Part shown: piece after piece, positions 15,764 through 21,258 of the stretch
How positions within the stretch are numbered: the stretch's first letter is position 1
Layout of the letters: every line of letters begins with the position of its first letter
Source: Phoronis australis
Lineage: Eukaryota; Phoronida; Phoronidae
Length of the DNA stretch: 21,258 nucleotides
Direction of reading: 5' to 3'
NCBI GenBank assembly: GCA_002633005.1
Contig: NMRA01000106.1
Span: 18,822-40,079, forward strand
Position numbers and translations under genes: made by a program
Notes under the pieces: generated by a model
What the model was told of the DNA's origin: nothing
Seen by the model: only the letters and a program-made list of their open reading frames with translations
The model's database searches: none

Positions 15764-18178
15764 ATGACCACTAAATGTACAAAGCCAGAGAGTTGGTTTT
15801 TGTTAGTTGTTTGCGTATTGTATCTCACATTAGCAAACGACATCGTAGATACTCGGCCGCTCGATAACAACGCAAACCCTCGGACACTTGAAAGGGAATA
15901 TGAGAGGAGCATAAACGCCGAGGAGGTATCAAAAGAGGTGAAAAAACTAGTTTTACATTCGGATCAACATGGAGGTGGTAAGGATAAATTTGAGGAAAAC
16001 TTAGAAGACAGTGGACTGCTTAACGATTTTCTGAACACAGAGTATTACGTTGGTAAGCCCGTTTCTGATAACGATGACGACTTTTACTTCGCCGACTACG
16101 GTGTTTACGACAAAAAGTCACTCGCGAATCAAGGTTTTGAAGATCCATTTCAGTCGAGTAACGAACTGACAACCGCCAGATTTTTGGAACCCACAAATGA
16201 TAACGCAGAAGAACAACACAGCCAAAAATCGGATGAATTTCTTTATTCAACACGGCAGATGGATAAAGAGTTTCCGCTAGACTACAGAGAGGAAAGTGCG
16301 CGTGAGCCATTTGATATTTTTGATAACAAACCGTTTCAAAGTAATGTCGCAGAAGGCAGCGACATAAGCAGTGTCATAGCAGGCCAAACCCGCGGAGATT
16401 CCAACAGAAATCCTGCTCTATTAAGTTCCCACTCGCCGGCCGGAGACGTTGTGGATGTGCCAATTGCTGGATTAAAAAAACTCAACGAAGGCATAGAAGA
16501 GATGAAAAACGACTACATGTATGTTGATCCCCCGGATACAGAAAACATTATCATAGGTGAAGATGACAACACGGATGATTATTTATCTAGAATTGACGAC
16601 CTTCAGTATGAAATACTAAACAATGAGCCGAAGAGTGTTCAAGGACTTGGACATTCTCACAATGCTTTTGGGAGCCGCCAAACCATAAGTGACACAGGCG
16701 AGACAATCGCAAAATCGACAAAGACGAAGCCGTCTTTCTCAGTTGTCAACGGCGGAATTTTCGTTGATAGACCGAAAGAGCATCACACTCAAGTCGCACT
16801 CTCTTCTTCAGAAGCGGAATCGGAATTGCACAAACTGACCCAGGTCCTCAAACACTTCGAGGTGAAGGGATTGACGGATAAAAATGCTGCACTGGAAGAG
16901 ACTTCGGACAGGGTGAACGTCGTCGATAATATGAACCAAGGTAATAAAGATTCGGAAACAAAGTCTGTGAGTGTTATACAGTATATGATGGACTTAATGA
17001 AGCTACCAATTCAAATGCTGAATGTCGCCGCAAGGCTAACAGGAACTGACGTCATAGACCTAGTGAACGAAGATAATCACGCACGGAAGGTGATTCTCAT
17101 ACCGCGAATGCTCAAGTCTTCAGAAGCGCCCAAGCAATCTCGTCTGGTGGACACGGACGATAAGGAATTACGCAAGTTACAGGGCCAGTCCAGCCAACCT
17201 GCGTGGGTACGTGTGCTCCAACGCGGATCACGAAAACAAGTCTCCGATGACGTAAGTGAGCCCGTTGGACAGAATTCTGATCCTCACTCAATTCAACCGA
17301 TTGATGGAAGTCAGCATACATCATTGTATACAACAGTCAAAACGTTGTCCAACGAAGCTAGCGAAACATCTAAAGACATTAACACAAGCAGGCAAAACAA
17401 CTACTACCTAAATGGAGTTGCAAGTAGGGAGCCACCTATTGAGAATACCACACCAACGGATGTGCAAATGCGCAAAGTAGAAACCAAAGACGGTCCTGGT
17501 GCAGACGAAACTCTTCACATCGAAAAAGGCGAGTCTGATCGGTTGTTTTACCAGATGAATAATGGTCCAAACAATCAGACGAAACTCATTCACGTTACGA
17601 AATTAACAAGATCACGAAAACTTCGAGACGTGAATATAAATATAAAGATGGCGACTGGCAAATCTTCCACCAATTCAAATATTAATGGTTATGACAAACC
17701 TTCAACGACGCCTTCGGCGGCAATTATACAAAACAGTTATACTTCTGAACGTCCGTTCTCACACAGAGAACATGACATCCAGTGGACGCCTGGCAGTCCA
17801 GGGACAGTTAGTCGAAAACCTAAGTACACTTTAAAAGCGAGGTATCGACGAGATTTGCATATTTCACAGCGATCGTCCAAGTCTCAAGATAGGCCTGTAG
17901 GAGACGAGGTCCACCTGAAGGAGTGGAAAGAAACTCACGAAGACGAGGTCAACACGAGGATCGTAGGAACAAGAGCGGAACTGGCCGAGTGGCGCCACAG
18001 AGAGATGACGATGTCAATGATTGGCATCCTTCTGATGGTGGTCATTCTTGCCATCATGATGGCCATGCAAAGGTTGTGCTGCACGTGCGTGCGCACAGAT
18101 ACCGGATACAGGTGTCGCTTCTTTGTCTGCTGCGAGGACATCATGGAAGGAATTCTTTATGATGGGTTTTTTGAGTGA
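15764..18178 (+). CDS. 804-aa single-pass membrane protein, acidic ectodomain
   Basis: ATG 15764 begins a signal peptide (K7, then hydrophobic WFLLVVCVLYLTLA; likely cleaved near residue 25). Residues about 26-745 are polar, rich in D/E/N/S and, as far as I can read, free of cysteine, with NxT sequons (IENTTP, NNQTK) and one helical segment near 404-425 (VIQYMMDLMKLPIQMLNVAA). R693-Y-R-R696 is a furin-type site about 50 residues before the membrane. The transmembrane helix is 752-768, rich in M/I/V. The short tail has six Cys (772, 773, 775, 784, 789, 790), which suggests palmitoylation or metal binding. TGA is at 18176-18178, but a perfect donor (GA/GTGAGT) overlaps it at 18175, so the true C-terminus may lie in a later exon. 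I do not recognise the family. A shed ectodomain with a membrane stub is an inference from the furin site. Confidence 0.8.
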   Translation: MTTKCTKPESWFLLVVCVLYLTLANDIVDTRPLDNNANPRTLEREYERSINAEEVSKEVKKLVLHSDQHGGGKDKFEENLEDSGLLNDFLNTEYYVGKPVSDNDDDFYFADYGVYDKKSLANQGFEDPFQSSNELTTARFLEPTNDNAEEQHSQKSDEFLYSTRQMDKEFPLDYREESAREPFDIFDNKPFQSNVAEGSDISSVIAGQTRGDSNRNPALLSSHSPAGDVVDVPIAGLKKLNEGIEEMKNDYMYVDPPDTENIIIGEDDNTDDYLSRIDDLQYEILNNEPKSVQGLGHSHNAFGSRQTISDTGETIAKSTKTKPSFSVVNGGIFVDRPKEHHTQVALSSSEAESELHKLTQVLKHFEVKGLTDKNAALEETSDRVNVVDNMNQGNKDSETKSVSVIQYMMDLMKLPIQMLNVAARLTGTDVIDLVNEDNHARKVILIPRMLKSSEAPKQSRLVDTDDKELRKLQGQSSQPAWVRVLQRGSRKQVSDDVSEPVGQNSDPHSIQPIDGSQHTSLYTTVKTLSNEASETSKDINTSRQNNYYLNGVASREPPIENTTPTDVQMRKVETKDGPGADETLHIEKGESDRLFYQMNNGPNNQTKLIHVTKLTRSRKLRDVNINIKMATGKSSTNSNINGYDKPSTTPSAAIIQNSYTSERPFSHREHDIQWTPGSPGTVSRKPKYTLKARYRRDLHISQRSSKSQDRPVGDEVHLKEWKETHEDEVNTRIVGTRAELAEWRHREMTMSMIGILLMVVILAIMMAMQRLCCTCVRTDTGYRCRFFVCCEDIMEGILYDGFFE

Positions 18179-18245
18179 GTTTCGCGTTTACTTTAACGGA
18201 AGTTGAATACGTTCGAACTCGTTGTTGTCNAATATTTCGTCACAG
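18175..18245 (+). other. Possible short intron overlapping the stop codon
   Basis: GTGAGT at 18175 and a CACAG acceptor ending at 18245 would bound a 71-base intron and remove the TGA. It contains an N at 18230. Exon 1 would end with two bases of a codon (GA). See the candidate exon that follows for the phase problem. Confidence 0.35.
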
Positions 18246-18356
18246 TCACGTGAAGACTCACCATCGCCCTCTTTTGAGGACCTCATAAAGAGGCAGCGAG
18301 TCGAAGCGATCGGCGGATACTCTTCTTCAAATGACGAAGGTTTTGATGAGAGCTAA
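18246..18356 (+). CDS. Candidate 3' exon, 36 codons, phase conflict
   Basis: Directly after CACAG the phase-0 frame reads SREDSPSPSFEDLIKRQRV, then a serine- and acid-rich tail ending EGFDES at TAA 18354-18356. It looks like a cytoplasmic tail and would suit the membrane protein upstream. But donor 18175 leaves phase 2, which would instead give DHVKTHHRPLLRTS and a stop. No alternative donor or acceptor in the interval repairs this. Either the phase-0 frame is chance, the donor is different, or the sequence has an indel. Confidence 0.3.
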   Translation, partial: SREDSPSPSFEDLIKRQRVEAIGGYSSSNDEGFDES

Positions 18357-19315
18357 ACTGGACATCATTGTAAAGTTTATATTCAAAATAGAAGAGGCAA
18401 TCGCCATCTAGCGTTCAGCGAGACATTAACATTGCATCGACATTTGCACTGACAAGACAGTCCGTTACCTTTAATTAACGTTCAACTAGCACTGATTAGA
18501 AATTTATTCAACTCCAGGCTTTTTTTAATTGTAATGTACAGTGCTACGAATAAGATATAGGCCTATGTACGGAGTATTCAGGCCATTTGTCATCCTAACT
18601 AATGAACAGTACTCAACTCTAAACTTGTTCACAACGGCGGTGATCCCAAATGAATCACGGACTTTGCGTCCGCCAGGCGAAGTATCTCACTAGAACACAC
18701 TTTTATTTCAATGCGAGTCCTTCACAGCAACGATTAAACAGAAGCACAAAGAGCAAAAATCAAAAACATATCATCTCGCAAAGCAAGTGAGGCACCACTC
18801 AGTGAACGAGGAACGCGTGAGACCGACCGCGGTCTTCGCTCTTTGAGGTTAACGCGGGTTTACCCCTGGCCCAACCGTTAGCGAATACTTACGTCTTGAC
18901 ACCAATAAGAAAACTACAGTTCGAAAAAATGACTTACTTAAGTATTCACACTGATAACGCTTTCACACCACTTCCTTCAGTAGTGAAATAATAGATGCAC
19001 ATAGTACAATGCCATTGAAGTTATTTTAATATGTGGTTATTTTAAAATCTTCGTCGGAGTGAATTTGCATTTCTGATCACTTGCACGCGACATAAGGCGA
19101 ATTCATGAATAAAATGGCGACCAAGATTTGACCCACGGTTAAAAACGTTAACAAGTGGTCAAAACCGCAGGCCCGTAGACAAGGAGGGGGGTTCGATCGA
19201 CCCCANCCCCCCCCCCCCCCGCTGAAAAGGTCCAGCTCAGACTATCTGTTAGATAGGATACAGATGGACAACAACAAAATAGTTGCAGCTACTGGTACTA
19301 TTATAACTACAATAA
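18357..19315. other. Stretch with no gene seen
   Basis: Likely 3' flanking sequence of the membrane-protein gene. No clear AATAAA follows within the first 300 bases. From 19169 a CCCGTAGACAAGGAGGGGGG sequence followed by an N and 14 C (19206-19220) resembles one end of a MITE, without a visible partner end. Confidence 0.4.
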
Positions 19316-19645
19316 CTAAGTCAGTAATAACTTTGAATTTGCTTCCGATTCGAAGAGCTTCACGTGACCATCGGGTCGTACCCGGCTAACTTCACCTGAG
19401 TGATATTTGCATATGATGACACGATCGTGCAGACGATTAGAAGAGGCTTTATTGCTCATCGGCATTGAACACACGTGGTGGTTACACCATAGGGTAACAA
19501 GGGAGTCTATAAATAAATGTCTATACCTAGCTAGGCTATATAGCAGCGAGAGAGCTCCCAATAAGTCACAGTGCGGTATGAATGCATAAAAATCGACCGA
19601 GAAACATAACAGCAGAACTAACATAGTGCGGTAAAGGGCAGGCAT
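19316..19645 (-). CDS. Candidate small secreted peptide precursor (109 aa)
   Basis: On the minus strand ATG 19645 opens a signal-peptide-like start (PALYRT then MLVLLLCFSV, likely cleavage near residue 21). The rest has four cysteines (26, 54, 59, 79) and stops at 19316. A consensus donor CTCAG/GTGAAG at 19396 splits the frame after residue 83, so the true product may be spliced. Upstream on the minus strand I see no TATA. On the opposite strand the same DNA holds TATAAATA (19508-19515) and a perfect donor CAG/GTAAGT (19683), which would instead make it a + strand first exon. The two readings compete. Family not recognised. Confidence 0.3.
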   Translation of the reverse strand: MPALYRTMLVLLLCFSVDFYAFIPHCDLLGALSLLYSLARYRHLFIDSLVTLWCNHHVCSMPMSNKASSNRLHDRVIICKYHSGEVSRVRPDGHVKLFESEANSKLLLT

Positions 19646-19682
19646 TTTCAAGTTTGGAATTGGAAGGGTTCGTCAAACACAG
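19508..19682 (+). promoter_or_regulatory. TATA box and possible non-coding first exon
   Basis: TATAAATA at 19508-19515 would start transcription near 19538. The first consensus donor downstream is ACACAG/GTAAGT at 19683, giving a first exon of about 145 bases without a long frame. Its gene would lie further right or beyond the window. Confidence 0.3.
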
Positions 19683-20015
19683 GTAAGTTTGTCATCCAGT
19701 GTGGATTGGAGGATTGAAATGCATGCGTGTACAAGTGTGTGCGTTTCCGTCCTTAACATTCAGTAGAAGTAAGTTATAGGCATCCCTCCGTCGATGCTCA
19801 AAAACCAGAATTTAACTATTACAGTGTTTTCTTGCACTGACAAAACACCGACGATCGTGTTCACATTTTTGGCCGGGGAAAAGTAGGTCTAGACCCAATA
19901 AAACTTTGGTCCAAGAAGATAGGCTTCTCTTGTCATTAGTGTCAATTGTGCAGCCTCACACAGTTCATACGAGCAACTAACTTGGTGGAAAAGATTTCCA
20001 AATTTCGATGCCACT

Positions 20016-20033
20016 ATTCCGAAGGTTCACTAC
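20016..20033 (+). repeat. 18-bp inverted repeat, left copy
   Basis: ATTCCGAAGGTTCACTAC; its exact reverse complement is at 20908-20925. Adjacent bases here (CACTATTCCGAAGG, CTTCGAATG) look like further degraded units of the same motif. Confidence 0.8.
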
Positions 20034-20191
20034 TTCGAATGTCCACAATTCCAAAACAAGAACTCCGACAGTTATTTTTTGTCTTAATACAAGCAAAGGC
20101 CCATGAGTCGATTTCGCATTATATCCAGGTTCTAATTCACACCCTTGCACACCGAGCTCAGAGGAATAGAAGACACCTTGTGCAATGCTCG

Positions 20192-20280
20192 ATTGTCATC
20201 CAGTGAAGTCAGGATTCGAACCCAGGTCTCCCAAACAGAAGTCCCGACCTCTGATTGTCTGCTAACGAGTCCTAACAGAC
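20192..20280 (-). ncRNA. tRNA-derived SINE head or tRNA pseudogene
   Basis: On the minus strand GTTAGCAGACA (A-box-like, near 20266-20256) is followed after tRNA-like spacing by a perfect RNA polymerase III B box GGTTCGAATCC at 20222-20212, preceded by GGGAGACCTG. The acceptor stem cannot be formed and the T stem is imperfect, so it is not a working tRNA. A SINE with unknown body running toward 20020 is likely. Confidence 0.55.
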
Positions 20281-20907
20281 ATGAATAAAGTATCGTATTT
20301 GTACCCATTTAGTAACCATTTAAAGGGTGTGCAAAAGTTGATTAGTTATTACCACACTGATTAGATTGTATATAAATGAGCTCAGGTACACTTACTGTCA
20401 ATCGTGATTCTTGAATCTAACTCATTCTCAAGCATAGACAACATCTGGGGTACGAGTCAGGGCTGCGGCGACCAACGGTTTTAAATTTAAGAAGACTGAA
20501 CGGGGCCCTCTGACTGCGTGAAAATAGGCAGAGGCAAGGTAACCTGCAAACCGTACATTTAATTTCGATCCGGCCGTGTACGTACGGTGGTTCCGGTGGG
20601 TGATGTTCAGGCGTAGAGGCCCTAAACTTTTCAGTCGCGCTGTGAAATGACCTTGACATGGATTTGATGAATGTATCGTGATGATAATTCATCAATATTC
20701 CCACTCCATGTTTTTAAAATGCAATAAAGTTCTCATTTTTCCGTGTTGGTAAGACGTGCGGTCAATGTCGCATGCACATGAAATCCAAACAAAGTATTTT
20801 AGTATCCGGGCGTTGTTTTCGGTATAGGTACACCATTCAGTGTATCAAATAACCGAAGTATCATTCATTTTTGTATGTACGAGTTGAATAAGTTAAATCT
20901 TTCCGTA
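20281..20907. other. Stretch with no supported gene
   Basis: A minus-strand open frame at 20417-20692 (first ATG in it) gives about 91 residues with no signal peptide or family motif. I treat it as chance. No other feature seen. Confidence 0.4.
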
Positions 20908-20925
20908 GTAGTGAACCTTCGGAAT
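20908..20925 (-). repeat. 18-bp inverted repeat, right copy
   Basis: GTAGTGAACCTTCGGAAT, the exact complement of 20016-20033. The pair encloses about 0.9 kb including the SINE-like head. Confidence 0.8.
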
Positions 20926-21258
20926 GGCGAAGCGAGCGGTGAGTAGTAGGCTGTTCCCATTTCCAACGACGTAAGCAACTTCAGTAACACGCACAAATAA
21001 ACTAGATAAACAATTTCGTCAAGTTACTCTCCGCTACTTCTATCCCAGTAGGTGTAATCGTGTAATCACTCATTAAAGCATGCCTGGTTTGAAAATTTGG
21101 CAGGAAGTAACGCGAGAACGTGTTGGACCACATTACATTCGAATTGAGTCACGTTCTTTGCAAGCAACAGTCACGGCATCCTCATCTCTGGTAGGACTAA
21201 TTCCGTCTCATCTCAAAAACATATAGCTGACTCATCGTTGTGTATACAAATTTCCCTC
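20926..21258. other. Terminal stretch with nothing recognised
   Basis: No exon, repeat or motif could be supported in the last 330 bases. Confidence 0.5.

Noticed and set aside
16020-16310. Minus-strand frame inside the membrane-protein gene
   Set aside because: Antisense shadow with no signal of its own.
19169-19220. Left end of a MITE (CCCGTAGACAAGG then G and C runs)
   Set aside because: No opposite end found in the window, so element limits cannot be supported.
19946-20206. 86-codon plus-strand frame
   Set aside because: Runs across the inverted repeat and SINE-like sequence and shows no motif.
20192-20280. Functional tRNA gene on the minus strand
   Set aside because: Acceptor stem does not pair and the T stem has mismatches; better explained as a SINE or pseudogene.
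1-21258. CRISPR array, bacterial operon or prophage
   Set aside because: No regular spaced repeats, no ribosome-binding sites, and introns and animal-type repeats throughout.

Overview
The window looks like animal nuclear DNA, most likely a marine invertebrate. Evidence: spliced coding exons with GT/AG borders, AATAAA signals, THAP zinc-finger relics, a non-LTR retrotransposon (LINE) relic, a tRNA-derived SINE-like head, MITE-like inverted-repeat elements and long intergenic AT-rich tracts. There are no operons, Shine-Dalgarno sites or CRISPR arrays. I cannot name the species. Base-level N calls at the left edge of four C-runs show it is an assembled draft.

Layout. 1-2245: no gene seen. 2249-3330: a duplicated motif, then a very canonical heat-shock promoter (two HSEs, TATA, Inr) heading a possible 0.75-kb transcript with only small open frames. 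3916-12500: the main gene. A short acidic first coding exon (3938-4075) joins in phase across a ~4.9-kb intron to one very large exon (9018-11597), predicting about 905 aa. The large exon resembles the bacterial TIGR04141/DUF6119 'sporadically distributed' family. Its intron is a graveyard: a LINE reverse-transcriptase relic (minus), a hAT-like MITE, a broken THAP gene and a diverged MITE copy. 12600-15650: relics, including a gag-like reading frame with two stops, a THAP gene broken by a GT-repeat expansion, an inverted pair of ~90-bp homologous blocks, an orphan minus-strand exon and a second MITE copy. 15764-18178: an 804-aa single-pass membrane protein with signal peptide, long cysteine-free acidic ectodomain, furin-like site and cysteine-rich tail. 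18179-21258: a possible extra 3' exon of that gene, a small secreted-peptide candidate on the minus strand, a SINE-like head and a pair of 18-bp inverted repeats about 0.9 kb apart.

The two large coding units face the same way (+) but nothing shows they work together. The most interesting point is the DUF6119-like protein in an animal genome, downstream of a strong heat-shock-type promoter. The family call and any promoter-gene link are inference and need a profile search and RNA data.
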